From NCBI GenBank assembly GCA_963575745.1, contig CAUYUJ010021660.1, positions 367,136 through 431,135 on the forward strand: a stretch of 64,000 nt of DNA. Direction: 5' to 3'. The notes beneath the pieces were generated by a model that did not search any database, was not told the DNA's origin, and saw only the letters and a list, made by a program, of their open reading frames with translations. This stretch comes from Prorocentrum cordatum (lineage: Eukaryota; Sar; Dinophyceae; Prorocentrales; Prorocentraceae). Within the stretch, counting starts at the first letter, position 1; every line of letters begins with the position of its first letter. Of this stretch, positions 41,797 through 53,655 are shown one piece after another. Position numbers and translations under genes: made by a program.

Positions 41797-43440
41797 CTAC
41801 CGTAGTCGGGATGGCGGGAAGATCGGGAGAGGCGTGTGTCGAAATAGCCCAATTCTGCTGCAAAACATCATTAGGGACGACGTCTCTGATTCTTTAGATC
41901 CTGAGACGGTCAGATCCAGCCAACTGCAAGCACCCAGATAGCGAGCTGTGCCTGCAATTTTCCCTGCCACCACTCCGTCACGTCGTGACCACTGCTTGCA
42001 AGCCATAGAACTCTCACTGCAGATGCGGAAGATGGTGATCTGCCTGTCTCGGTTCTGCTTCATGCTCGCAGTGACGAATGGCTGCATCCAAGACGTCCTC
42101 CGCCCGTGGCAAAGTAGAGACCACCGCGGTAACAGGCATGCGTAGTTGGAAGGGGACCATTACGCGGAGGTCGCCGGCGTATGAGCAATGTGAAAGGTCA
42201 ACGTCCTCATCCCGACAGCCTCCCTGCAGCATAGAGAAGTCCCAGATGCCATATCCATCGCCGCAGACCATATCACTACGGGGTCAATGAAGGCGCCTAC
42301 GAAGGCGCTCACGATGAAAGGGTCGCCGATGAATCCGCCCACCCTGGGCTTCATGTAGAAGAGACCCTCGTTGCCCATGATCTCGATGACTCCGTCCTTG
42401 TAGCGGTCCTTTCAAAGCGTCCAGCCCTCGGGCTCTGGCGTAGTTCGCCACCGCTCGATCGATTGCCAACCATGATGCACTGCCGAACGCATTAGAAAGG
42501 TCCTTCATCGTGTTTGCGAAGCGTATCTTACGTTGCCTGAGTCTCCATGCAAGGCGTTGCCTTACCAGTGTCGCTGTGTCTTGTCGCCTGGGCTGGGCGA
42601 AACCCAAAGTTCCAGCAGGTTTTTTTACTCGAAGATGTTTCGCGAAGCACCCCTTGCTGATGGCTGGCAGCGAGTGGATCACCCGCTTCCCGGGCGCTCC
42701 TGGTTTGGCGTTCTTTTTTATAGTTTTTTTTGTTGCGAGACTAACACAATGGAACAATTCTAATGGTCCGTATCTTCGTCAATCCCAGCAGCTCGTCGAG
42801 TGTATTCATGCAGGCGGGGTCGGCGGCGCCGATTCCAAGTCGTCCAGGCTCCGTCTCCCTTTCAGCCGAGAATCACAATTCCCATAGTTAAGTTGGCGTC
42901 GTGTTTGAAGGGACAGCTCATCCTTCCGTAGTTTTCCTGAAGTAGGTGACGAGCTCAGCATAGTCCTCCGCTGCCGTGACCGTGCGCTCGTTCTCCTCCC
43001 ACGCCGCTAGCCGTGAAGCCAAAGTCCGTTGTTGCTTCCATGTTGGCCACTCGATCTTTTCCGCATACACTCCACCCTGTCCACCTTGAGGTCTCCATGC
43101 GTTCATCCACGCCTCTGTGCTGAGCGTCGTGATGCCCAGCTTTCGACCATCCCTCTGTCGAGCACCGAATATGCAGCGTGCCGCCTGTCGAGATCACTTC
43201 GCTGCCTCATGCGTTCGTCGCCCTCGCCAAACCTCTTGGACTTGCTCAACCAACACCTCCTTCGCAGCCAACTTCGCCTGCCTCCGCTGCTTCTGAATAG
43301 TGGAGTATGTTATCTTGAGCTGTCTCGCAATGTCATACAAGTCCGATGCGTGTGCTCTTGCTCGTCTAAGCTCAGCTCTTCGTTGCAGAGGCTGTCGTCG
43401 TTCACCGCAGTCCTGGCTCCGTGGTGCCAGAGGTGCCACG
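41797..43440 (-). pseudogene. LINE-type reverse transcriptase relic (- strand)
   Basis: RT motifs run in order on the - strand across at least four frames. RFANTMKDLSNAFGSASWLA (about 42460-42520) is motif A with D-L-x-N-A-F. KPRVGGFIGDPFIVSAF (about 42300-42350) is motif B. DVDLSHCSYAGDLRVM (about 42155-42210) is motif C, where YADD reads YAGD at 42170-42181. NRDRQITIFRI and GTARYLGACSWLD (41870-42060) are the thumb region. Upstream, 42918-43106 and 43194-43439 carry linker-like sequence (DIARQLKITYSTIQKQRRQA). The polymerase would copy the element's RNA at the target site. The lost Asp and frameshifts make it dead. A 294-codon frame on the opposite strand is antisense shadow. Confidence 0.65.
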
Positions 43441-44139
43441 AGAAGTGCCTGGCGCCACCTCTACACAATTCTCCAGTGCCCTCGCAGTACGCAGTCGTCG
43501 GGTGTGGTCCGCGCAGCCAGGTCATCCAGCAGGAGTGGACGGTCGTCTTGAGGTCTACCCTTCGTGCCGCTTGGAGGGTGTTGCCCAGGTTCTCTAAGTA
43601 CGCGGCCACGGACGAGTCTGTCGTGCCATCCGCGCGGCATCAACCAGTAAGTGATCATATTGCATGTCGCTGGTGTCGTGGTCGAGTCGTAGGCGTTTCT
43701 CATATGGTGCGAACGTCGTCGGGCGAATCATTTCTTATTCGACCAAACGCATACGTATTATATCGCCCGCTCCGTATCATCGTCGTTGCCGAGTGCGAGT
43801 GCCACCTGACGCCACGCAGTGAAGTTCGTGACAGGAACCCAGACGTTGTTGTCCGCCAAAGCCATCGTTGGCCACCGTTAAAAAACAACATGAATGTACG
43901 ACATACAAGTTGAGAGACAACTTGTCTCTTCCGTTGTGTAAGTGCCTTCACCGTTTCGTGGTAATTCCGTTCGCATGATGTGTCTTCGAATATGTTCGAA
44001 TGGTGCAGCAGCACATATATTCGGAGCGTCGTTTCTGCGTGATCGACGGTGACGCAGAGTCGGGCAGCCGACAACAAACATTTGGAATTTCACACGGATG
44101 CCCGCTGCCCCCTTTCGATGCTCATGATGGTGATCGTTC

Positions 44140-44890
44140 GTGATGTGTTTGCCAGACTCCTCGCCCGAGGCCCCGGACAGATCTCCAGGCTTTGCGCATG
44201 GAGCACATTTGATATGCAGGCGACACCCTTTGGCAGGCCGCAACCAAGCCCCACTACAAGAAATGCTAGAGTATGTTGCGCACGTGGGCGGCTTGCACGG
44301 CATGACGCTTCACTGGTCAAAGTTTCAGTTGATCGGAGCTAAGTGGGATCATGCTCTGCGGGTGCCGAACGGGGACTTATTCCGACGAAAGACCGCCTGA
44401 CTTATTTGGGCGTGGGGATCTACGTGGACGGCCAGATCATGCCAGACTTCTCTCGCAAGCTGGGGCAAGGGTGGGGGATTTCGCAGTATTGAAGAGGCTG
44501 TGGCGGCACACGTCTCTCCCACTTTCCAATCAGATGCACATGCTCGACGCCGGCATGCTGTCCAAGCTCACGTGCGGCTTGCAGTCCGCATGGTTGAACG
44601 TCGCAGAGACCAAGACATCGAAGGGTTTCTACTGTCGCTGCTTGAGGCCAATGTGGCGCATTCCTTCGTCCTATATGTTTCATACATCAGACGCAACAGC
44701 ACTTGAAAGGGCTGGTCGCCATCCTTTGGACAAGCGTCTGTTGCAGGAGCAACTGCTGCTCTACGGGAGGGTCGCCCAGCTACTTTCAACAGATGTTTTG
44801 CTTCGCAGCGGCATGTCAGGCGCTGAGGGCGGCCGCGCAACGAGTGGACGACCATGGCGCAGAGGGAGGCTTGTCGTGCCATCCTGAATC
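44140..44890 (+). pseudogene. LINE-type reverse transcriptase C-terminal relic (+ strand)
   Basis: Three + frames in order. FAHGAHLIC (44191) stands for the motif C YADDTLLI block with the Asp pair lost, followed by LQEMLEYVAHVGGLHGMTLH and WSKFQLIG (motif D region). RLTYLGVGIYVDG (44394) is the YLG block in the next frame. VGDFAVLKRLWRHTSLPLSN, SKLTCGLQSAWLNVAETKTS and FYCRCLRPMWRIPSSYMFHT (44470-44690) form the usual post-RT region. It lies divergently from the - strand relic with about 700 bp between them. Confidence 0.65.
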
Positions 44891-44894
44891 CTGA

Positions 44895-47800
44895 ACTTGT
44901 GCATGAACAGCGCATGTGGAAGCGCAGCGTTGTACAGCGTGGCTTTTGACTTGTGTGCACGCGTGTGTGTGTGTGTGTGTGTGTGTTGTGTGTGTCATGT
45001 GTCTCCGCTTGTGTTGGGTAGTAGGGAGCGCCGTCCGTTCTGTCTTGTAGCCCCTTCTGCACCCGCACTGCCAGGCCACGCCCCGCCAAGGTCGGCGGTG
45101 GGACACGGGACGCGTATCTAATTCAGGAGGTTGTCGGAACAAACAGAAATATTGACCACAGTACATCTCGTCGCATTCGTCGTGAGTTGACCAGGTTGGT
45201 AGTCCGCCTCAAGTTTGGTTCGTCCGCCCATTCGAGATCATGAAGCTCCGTCGTCACATCTGCATGGTACCTGTGTCCCCGCCAGGCGTACAGCGTCGTA
45301 CGTTCGAGTGTGAACCAATATGCCGTACATCCGGATTCCAGCGCTGGCGCGCTGTGGCCCCCAGCGCCCTGAATCATCGTTAAGGCCCGAGGTCGCAGCA
45401 GGAAGAGGTGAGGGCTGGGGAGGTGCGAACAGGAGGGGAGGGGGGGAACGGAAGGAAGAGGAGCAGGGATAAGGAGGACGAGGGGGAGAGAGGATGGGCA
45501 TTTCAGGCTCTCTCATGCCATGTCTGACGTTCTACCCGTCTTTCCCATCGTTTCCCACAGCGTTGTCCCCATCTCTGTTCGCAGAGTCGGATGTTGGGAA
45601 AATTTTTGATCCTGACCGGACAAACGAATCAGCGACGACTTTTGCCGATGGAGTCACGAGTTGGGAAGACATGAGGGAGGTGGATGGGGAGGATTGGGGT
45701 GAGGAGGGGATTTCTTTTTGGGCGGTTGTCTTACGTACTGGCGGGACATGTCTGGGTAGGGTCAGGAGTTCTGCTTTCCGTATGTGTGATGGTCGCCTAG
45801 GCCTCCGAAGGGTGCGGCCGGCGCCGCGGCGAAAGCGTCGTCCCATTTGACGGAGGTTTTGTGGAACTCCACAAATCAGACCCATGTGGCAGCGGGAACA
45901 CCACTGTCCTTGATGCGGGGCACCGGTCAGCGCTGCGGCGAGAACACCGATCCATTGGAAATGCAAACATGTCGCAAACCCCGCAGCGCGATCATGACAT
46001 TCACTGATGCAAGAGAACGACCACCACTGTCACAGTTTCGGCGAAATTGTCGTTCCGTTGGGGGGGGACTTTGGTAGACTTTATCATACGGCAAGCGCAC
46101 AATTTGTCAAAGGCAACATAGTATATTATTGCATGTAATATCACAGCCGCCAGTGCCACCAGGGCGGCGACAGCATCGTTCCGTTGGACGGAGGCCCTCC
46201 GGTGACCGTGAAATGCATACGGCGAACGCACCAACGAGAGCTCCGTTGTAAACATAGAATTGATTTCGATTGGGCAGTCATTTCAATGTCGAAACGCACC
46301 TCGGATCCATCATGTGTGGAGCCACTGTATGCGATCCAGCCTTCCCCAAATCAAAACGACATCAAGATAGCAGAGTTTTGTTCGCATGGTGTGGCCTTGG
46401 GCAGAGGAGGGGGCGCGAGGAGAAGGGAGGACGACGGAGGAGGAGAATGAACACAAGGAGTTGCACCGATTAGGTGCCCCCAGTTCTGCCGCGCGCTGTC
46501 CTCCCCGGGCGGTGCGTGGCCTGATCCCCCAGGTGTTGCACCGATTACGTGCTGCTCCCCCGTTTGGCTGCCGGAATGGCCCCGCCCCTGGCGCAGGCCG
46601 CTTGGGCGAGCAGGAACCCAAATCCCCGTGGGCCTCACGACCCTGGTGTTGCTGCCCCACTCTGCAGCCCCACGGTGGGGCCCCACGCGCTGTTGCTGCG
46701 CGACGGCAGGGCGCCCCGCGCCTGGCTCGGGCGCCGCCGGTGGTGGGCTGCGGGACGCCGCCGCCCCGCTTGTCGGGGGCCCCGTGCAGGCGGGGCGCTC
46801 CTGCTCCCTTGCCTCCCCCTCCTCCCCTGCGTGTTTTCCCTCCTTCCCCTCGCGCGCCCCCAGTAGGAACAGCATTTTGTTGTCTTCAGTCCGAAACCTG
46901 GGGACCGTTTTACTTGTGCTTCCTCGCACTGTGCTTCGGCAGCGCCCGTGGGTGCACCGACGCCGCGGCTCGGCTGCTGCCGCGGCCCCCGCTGCTGCTG
47001 CTGGCCGCGCTGGCGCGCTCTGTGTGGAATTCTTCCACGTCTGAATGCCCCCCGCCTTGGCCGTCCTGTTTGTCTTCTTGTCCCTCTCTTGTACGCTTGC
47101 CCCGAATTGCGACACGCTAGAGCGGACCACCTCTACCTCTCGCCGCCGACGAAAATGTGTGTGGGTATGCCGAACTTGGCCCGGGGCGGCACACTCCCAA
47201 GCCCACGTACGGCGCAGGTTCCACAGGAACACGACGCGCGTGAGGAGTGTGCCACAGTGGGCGTGAAGCCGCAGGCGCCCATGCCTACAGATGGCTTAAA
47301 TGGAAAACGGTATGGGGACACGAAGCGTGTGAGGGGTTTGAGATGGGCGCAGGCAGGGCGGCCGTGGCTGGAGCCGTTCGTGTGGGCACGACGCGTGTGA
47401 GAGGCTATGCTGACTTAGGCGCTTGGCGGCACGTGCCCACACACCCGCTGACGCTGCAGGGGGCGCTTTTTCATGGCCCCCGAAGCGCGCGGGGGGGGAG
47501 GCGATCTGGCCGGGCGGATGCAGAACAAGGGCAGGCAATCGATTCACGGCGTCCTGCTTGCCTGGGTGGCGAGGTATTCGACACGCGCCGGCTGAGACCC
47601 CTGCCCACCACAACGGAAGCCCAGAGAGGAGGGAGGATAAAGGGAAGAGGGGGAGGAAGAGGAGGAGGAGGAGGAGGAGGAGGAGGAGGAGGAGGAGGAA
47701 AAGGACGAGGAGGAGGAGGAGTAGGAAAACCAGACGCGCGGCGCTGTGGATTCGAGGCGGGGCCCCCGACAACGCACCTTAGGTTTCCGTTTTTGGGCCA

Positions 47801-48900
47801 GTCGGCGTCTGAGCCCGTTCGGCCGCCAAACAGGCCCACGTCCGAGCTCTCACCGTGGAGTCGGAATTGGAACTGCTCGGCTGCTCGTCTGGCGCCCGGG
47901 GCGTCTGCGCCCGCTGTGCAGCCGAATGGGCTGGGCCAAAGATGCCCCCCGTCCGGCCCTCGGCCCTGAGGTACGAGCCGAGGCTCTGGAGCCCAGTGGG
48001 GGCGCCCACGCCGTGTGGCCCCTGGCCTTATGGACGAGGCAGGCCCGCCGCTGGCTTCTGGCCTCGTCGGGGCCCAAGAACGTCGAGGAGACCCTCTGCA
48101 GTCTCCGCAGGGCCTTCGGAGGCGGGCTGCCGGCGCCGACGGCGGCGAGGGCGGTGGCGGTTGCGGCTTCGGCTGCGGCGAACGAGGGCGACGACGACGA
48201 CGACGACGACGCTTTCGGGAAGTTACCGACGACAGCGACGAAGACGAGAGCGCGGCGGCAGCTCACGACAGCTGGAAACCACCAGAGGTCTGCAGGGGGA
48301 GGGGTTGGGAGTCCGCGGCAGGGTGGCCTCGCGGAGCTACCTCCATGGAGGCCCAGGTGACGCCAGAAAATTTCGTCCGTCGCTGCTGCGCGCCCTCGAT
48401 TCTCGGCGACGGATGCGGCGGCGGGAGCTGCCCGCGCGAGCCAGGAAGATGATGCGACGCTCAGTCGCGGCCCGCGGTGGCGGCGGGGGCATCGCCGACA
48501 AGATGCCGCTGGCTTAGTCGATTCAGCCCCCTCCAGGTTCTGCGTGCTGCACCCGGACTCTGGGCCAAGAGGAACTCCCAGGCCTCGTCTCCTCTTGAAA
48601 ACATATTCCATGGCAGGGTTCCGAAGAGGAATGAGGAGGGGGAGGAGGAGAACAGGGATGTGGAGGGGGAGGAGGAAAGGAAACTGGGGGGAACTGCTCC
48701 GGGCCGCCCCCTGAGTGCCGACGGGCTCGGCATGGTCGCGGTCGGAAGAGGAGGAGGAGGAGGAGAAGGAGGAGGAGAGGAAAAGGAGGAGGAGCCACGA
48801 ATCGCCAAGCGAGTGAGGCGCGTCAGTGACACTGCGCTGACCGAACGGCCACGCAGACCAGTGCTCACATCTCGCATTATATTATCTATGATTTTTCACG
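44895..48900. other. no supported gene; simple repeats and GC-rich DNA
   Basis: (GT)n at 44960-44990. A pair of GTTGCACCGATTA words sits 75 bp apart at 46460 and 46535, each in a CCCCAG context. (GGA)n occurs at 47640-47725 and again at 48640-48795. A - frame at 45123-45377 (HADVTTELHDLEWADEPNLR) is slightly protein-like but isolated. The 293-codon - frame at 46351-47232 is Arg/Ala/Pro-rich without motif. Confidence 0.55.
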
Positions 48901-48916
48901 GGCACATCATTTCTCA

Positions 48917-49447
48917 TTGATTACATTCCCGAACGCAGGTTCCGCAGGGAAACCAGGGGAAGTGTCGGACCTCACTACATCCAGGACCGCGTCGAAAGGA
49001 GGATCTACGAAACAGGCGAGTCCACGACCTCGCCACATTCACTGTAGCATCGACGCCCAATCACCTGCACGCACACGTGTACCGCTTACGCGGCCACTTC
49101 GGCCAACGACTTGCTTACACTGCAGTATTGTGCAAGCATTAGCACAATCAAACCGTCGACGTCTCTCAACCCTGCCTGGCATCGAAGGGCGAGGGACATG
49201 CGCGCAGCCAGGACCACCAGCGTTGCCGCTGGGATGTGCCCTAGAGATCGGTACCTCTGTGCAGGTGTGGAATGGAAGCATGCTGGCATTGCCGCCGGGC
49301 TGTGTCCAGGAGGTCAGTACCTCAGGTGTGCCAGTGTGGAGAGAGTGCACAGGACCGCCAGCATTGCCGCCGGTCTGTGTCCTGAAGGTCGATGCCCCGC
49401 GAATGGGGTATATGTTCAGGCCCGCCTACCTAGTCAGCAGGTTGTGA
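48917..49447 (+). CDS. 176-codon frame over the minisatellite, uncertain
   Basis: The first half has no motif. The second half is the tandem PALPPGC-LEV-TSGVQVW repeat described for the array. The frame is kept over three units despite unit lengths of 66 and 75, both multiples of three, and lost in units four and five. Selection for coding or simple chance can both explain this. Confidence 0.25.
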   Translation: MITFPNAGSAGKPGEVSDLTTSRTASKGGSTKQASPRPRHIHCSIDAQSPARTRVPLTRPLRPTTCLHCSIVQALAQSNRRRLSTLPGIEGRGTCAQPGPPALPLGCALEIGTSVQVWNGSMLALPPGCVQEVSTSGVPVWRECTGPPALPPVCVLKVDAPRMGYMFRPAYLVSRL

Positions 49448-49610
49448 CTTGAATGTGAATGCCTCTTGCGCGCACGTGCGGAGGGTAAACGGGACCGCCA
49501 GCGTTGCAGGCGGGCTGTGTCCTGGGAGTCGGTACCTCAGGTGTGCAGGTGTGGAATGAAAGCAGAACCGCCGGCATTGCCGCCAGGCAGTGTCCTGGAG
49601 GCCAGCACAC
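49205..49610 (+). repeat. 66-75-bp minisatellite with a 22-25-residue coding echo
   Basis: Five diverged units keyed on GC(A/G)TTG occur at 49220, 49286, 49361, 49501 and 49574. The consensus runs GGACCGCCAGCATTGCCGCC, GGGCTGTGTCCTGGAGGTC, GGTACCTCAGGTGTGCAG, GTGTGGAATG. In the + frame 48917-49447 the first three units read PALPLGCALEIGTSVQVWN, LALPPGCVQEVSTSGVPVW and PPALPPVCVLKVDAP, so a repeat protein is conceivable. The later units change frame. Confidence 0.75.
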
Positions 49611-50638
49611 TTGCTGGCCCCTGGCCACTGTCGCCCCGCTGCTCACTTTACTTGAGGCTCGGCTGGGGTGTTCGTCGGCTGTGGCATCCCACACCCTTAG
49701 TGGCCCGTGTGTCCCCAGCCGACTCCGCCAGAGGAGTTGGGCGCACAGACTTCACCGAGCGCGTTCCACTATTCGCAAAGTGCCTACTCGCAAACGTCCG
49801 AAAAGCACAGGTCTGCCCCGATGTAGTGGATCGTGGATCCCCAGCGGCGGATCCAGGCCATTCTCGAGTAGTTACTTTGCGAGTAGTGGAATGCGCTTGT
49901 CTAAGGGCACTGGGAAACTGATGAGGGACAGAGAAGGATGAGTGAGGGGCACAACAGCAGGCAGGGGCAGAGGGGAGAAGGGGTTGTCACGGCTATCGAG
50001 CAGCAGCATTGGCACGTGTTTCCACCGGTTCCGTTCCAGAGTTGCGTGTGCGTTCCAGCGGAGGTGATCTCCGTTTGCTCCCTCGCACCAGTGGTAAGGA
50101 GGGCGCATGCCACGGATTCGGAAGATACAGACCCAGGGTAAGCACCACAGAGCTGGATCGCTGTAGGGCGCCACGGTGAATTAACTGACTCAGACTTGAT
50201 TTCTTTCGGGGGAGGGTGTGTGTGATGCCCGCTCACTTCTCTATTGCATCGCTTCCGCAACTGTATTGGCTCAGGTATTGGCATTCTGACCATTGTGCAC
50301 TGCACGTTGCGCAGTGCCATGGAAAAGGAGTCAGCCTCCTTGCCTCTGCCTACTGACCCCGTACAGGAACGGCCCCTCGGCCGTCTCCTTGTACTCACAG
50401 GTTACCAGCCGTTTCTTAACCGCTCTTTGCTGTTGAAGGTCGCGTCATCTTGGATTCCGCCGCTTGGCGTCGCAACTTTGTCGTGCTGCCCGCAAGCGTG
50501 CGATCTCCTCGACGGCGCAAGATAGCGACGGCATCATGGAGAGGGCACGAGAAACTGTGATACCGATCCCCCCCTTCAGGCGACGGCAGCGCTGCGTCTT
50601 TCGCGGCGGCTCTCGGAGAACTCTTACCTGATTATCCG

Positions 50639-51808
50639 ATGCTTCCGCCGCCCCCGCGTGCTCGCACGCCTCGACCCTCGCGACAACGGCTGGATTCGCC
50701 TCCCGCGGAGCCAGATGCATCCCACCCGTCGGTGGCCACGCCCGCTGTTGTCGCGTCTGTCGCTGGAGCCGACAGTGGTTTCACTACGCCCACTGCTTCC
50801 CCGCCCACTTTCGCTGACGCCAGCGTCGGCGGTCACGCCCGCAGCGGCCGCCGCGCCGCGAACACGTCTGCTGGCATTGCTCTCGCTCGTAGCCGTCGCT
50901 GGGCCAAGGCTCCGTCGCCAACACATGTCTCCGTTTCAGAACATGCGCGGGTCATAGAGAATCGCACTGGGTGGACGTCTCAGCGACAGGCGCTCGAAAG
51001 GTATCACATTCGTTATCCTACTCGGGGTGCCAGCCGCAACCTCTCACAAAAGCGCTCCCGGCGGGGTTCTCCGCAGCGCAGCCTTGTTGCGCAATCTTTT
51101 CCAATTGCCAGTGATCTGGTAGCTTCAAGACCAGGTTGAAACGCGCGCGACCCAACGGCTATCCGGTCTGGCCGATCAGACGGCCACAGTCAGACAATAG
51201 CTACAACATGCTCTTGCGTTGGTCGATGCTAGGATCGCCGAGGATCGATCGATCATCCGTCAGGTCCAATCCCAGGTCGACCAGGTGGAGTCATGCCGAG
51301 GTGACGACTCCATCCAGAACGGTCCAGACGCTTCACGACTACCTCCTACGGTTGGAGGCACAACTTGTGACCGTCAAGGATACAGGGACTGCTGTCCGGA
51401 CATTACACGATGAGCTCCTGATGGTTCGACAGGCCCCACCCATGGAGGTGCACGGAACTACGGACTCTCAGATGCGTGAAGACTTGGATACGCTTCGCAC
51501 CCAGGTCCACCAGCACGATGCTGCGATACTTTCCACCCACAGCACACTCTGGTGCCGAGGCGGCCTTCACTCACCGTCCTGAAGCCTTCGAAGGACGCGC
51601 GCCAACGCTCGAGAACCGAGTCTCCCAGGTCGAGCAGCAGATCCTCGAACTACGGACTGCGCTGGCTGAGTTGCGCGTCGTACGGACCCAGACTGATCAG
51701 CTGGGCAACCCGACTTCGGTTTACGATGTCGCATCCCTCGGCGCCCGCATGGCCGAGGCGCGGCAGGCGGCGGACCACGCGCAGCTACTTTTCACCCATG
51801 TTCCTTAG
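50639..51808 (+). pseudogene. coiled-coil protein gene, frameshifted
   Basis: 50639-51139 encodes a Pro/Ser/Ala-rich segment (MLPPPPRARTPRPSRQRLDS at the start) ending in a basic stretch (YHIRYPTRGASRNLSQKRSR). In the next frame, LQDQVETRATQRLSGLADQT, a TAG, and LQHALALVDARIAEDRSIIR with QVQSQVDQVE (about 51122-51300) are heptad-like. Then VQTLHDYLLRLEAQLVTVKD and LRTQVHQHDAAILSTHSTL (51310-51550), and LENRVSQVEQQILELRTALA with ARMAEARQAADHAQLLF (51610-51800). The layout, with a Pro-rich head and a long coiled coil, fits a structural or Gag-like protein. At least three frame changes are seen. No family is recognised. Confidence 0.45.
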
Positions 51809-51959
51809 GGAAGATACGCTGAAAAAGCACGGGCCGACCCAGTCAGAAAAGGGGATGAGGAACAGGAAGTGAGGAGGAGAGACATGAGGGCAAGGACTAG
51901 GACGAGGACGAGGACGAGGTCCAGGATGACAAGGCGGAGGAGGAACACGAGGTGGAATA

Positions 51960-52460
51960 ATAGGAGGATCGGATGATGATGATGATGACGCTGACGATGA
52001 CGATGACGATGACGATACACGGTGATGATGACGATTCTGATGATGATGACATGTGTGCGTATGATGATGGTGTTGATAATGATGGTGGTGCTGGTGCTGA
52101 TGAGGATGATGCTGATGATGATGGTGGTGATGGTGACAGTGATGCTGATGCTGCTGGTGATGGTTTTGATGCTTGATATGATGATTGGGGTCATGATGAA
52201 GACTATGGTGGTGATGCGGCTGATGTTGGTGTTGATGGCGATGCTGTCGATGATGATGAGTATGCGGATGGTGATGCGGATGATGACGATGGTAATGATG
52301 ATGTTGGCGATGATGATGACGATTCTGATTATGATGGTGATTATGATGATGAGTATGATGATGATGATGATGGTGATGATGATACTGATGGTGATGATGA
52401 TGATGATGATGCGGATGGTGTATGCCATGCCTATTATGACGGTTATCATCGTGATGCGAT
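51960..52460 (+). repeat. (GAT)n array, imperfect, 500 bp
   Basis: GAT, GAC and GGT triplets, same type as 3460-3900. Poly-Met/Asp/Ile frames are repeat translations. It ends in a G16-like run at 52487-52502. Confidence 0.92.
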
Positions 52461-52606
52461 GATGCTGATGATGTGACTCGCTCCCGGGGGGGGGGGGGGG
52501 GCGAGCCTGGAGCGACGCCACCGAGGTTCCCCGGCTACAAAGACAAGGCGGCAGCAACGTCCCTCTCTGACCTTGGTGCGTGTCTCTCTCGTTCTTTATC
52601 CCTCTC

Positions 52607-52609
52607 TGT

Positions 52610-52664
<55 letters not shown>
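52607..52664 (+). repeat. (TC)n microsatellite
   Basis: About 28 TC units with few interruptions, followed by ATATATACATATA. Confidence 0.95.
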
Positions 52665-52668
<4 letters not shown>

Positions 52669-52959
52669 ATATATACATATAACGGCGCACCGGGTCCGGG
52701 GGCCCGGGGCCGGGACCTCGACCACAAATGTGGGCCCCGGGGGGCCCGGAGGCTCGTCGGACCGCCGGACGCCGTCCAAGATCGTTCGCAGGCGGCTTCG
52801 GAACGCGCTCCGATGGCTCCAGATGCCTTCCAAGACGCCTGTCATGACACCAAGAAGGTCCCAGAAGCCTCCAAGACGCTCCGAGAGGCAGCCCAAGAGA
52901 GGCCCAAGAAGCAAAAATCGTGCCATTCCAATGGGAAAACGTATATTTTTCGCATGTTC

Positions 52960-53260
52960 GCTCTTGGGCTTTCACCGCGTCCAAGACGGCCCAAGAGGCG
53001 CCCAAGACCGCCCCAAGACGGCCCAAGAAGCTTCCAAGAGGGCCCCAGGACAGCCCAAGAGGGCCCCAAGACGGCCCAAGAGGCGCCCAAGATGGCCCAA
53101 GAGGGCCCCAAGACGGGCCCAAGAGGGGGCCCAGAGGGGGACCACGAACCGCAAGCTCGAGCCTTCCGCCCCAAGAGGCCGCCAGGAGGCCCCAAGGAGG
53201 CCCCTCAAGAGGCCCCAGGAGACCCCCAAGAGGCCCAAAGGAGGCTCCGAGAAGCCCCAA
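52960..53260 (-). repeat. CCTCTTGGGG-type dispersed element, copy 2 (-)
   Basis: The reverse complement reads GGCGGCCTCTTGGGGCGGAA, GGCTCGAG, GCGGTTCGTGGTCCC and CCGTCTTGGGGCCCTCTTGG, matching 53815-53955 block by block and 9495-9590 more loosely. Together with copy 3 it makes an inverted pair about 0.5-0.6 kb apart. Degenerate words continue to about 52820 and 53340. Confidence 0.8.
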
Positions 53261-53514
53261 ATCGGCCCCCAAAATGCTTCGAACCTGCTTCCAGGAGGCC
53301 CCCGACAGGTTCAGAGGCTCCCGAGAAGCTACGTCAAACTCCCAGCGAGCGGCCGGACGAGGCCCCCCACAAAATCACCAGAGGGTTCCAGTATTTGTAT
53401 CCTTCAGCGCTCTCTGGCCTTCTTCCCCCTGCCCCCTTCCCTGCGACTTTCGTTGACTCAAGCTCGCCTCCTAGCTAGAACCTAAGCGCGCGCGAAGCGC
53501 GCGCGTGGTTCTAG

Positions 53515-53566
<52 letters not shown>
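53515..53566 (+). repeat. (TA)n microsatellite between inverted copies
   Basis: About 24 TA units. It is preceded by the palindrome GCGCGCG-AA-GCGCGCG (53484-53505) and lies between the two oppositely oriented CCTCTTGGGG elements, so the whole 52.9-53.96-kb stretch is a large imperfect foldback with its centre here. Confidence 0.93.
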
Positions 53567-53571
<5 letters not shown>

Positions 53572-53655
53572 GTACATTCGCACAGATGCGCAATTTCGCG
53601 CACACGCACATGTTCACACTTATACGCATACAGACCTACGCATGCAATTGTACAT

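Noticed and set aside
43029-43913. 294-codon open frame on the + strand
   Set aside because: It is antisense to the - strand LINE linker region, has no recognisable motif, and its composition (Ser/Arg/Leu/Cys) fits a shadow frame.
45532-47232. Open frames of 144 and 293 codons on the - strand
   Set aside because: No motifs, Arg/Ala/Pro or Ser/Arg bias, and open frames on the opposite strand of similar quality.
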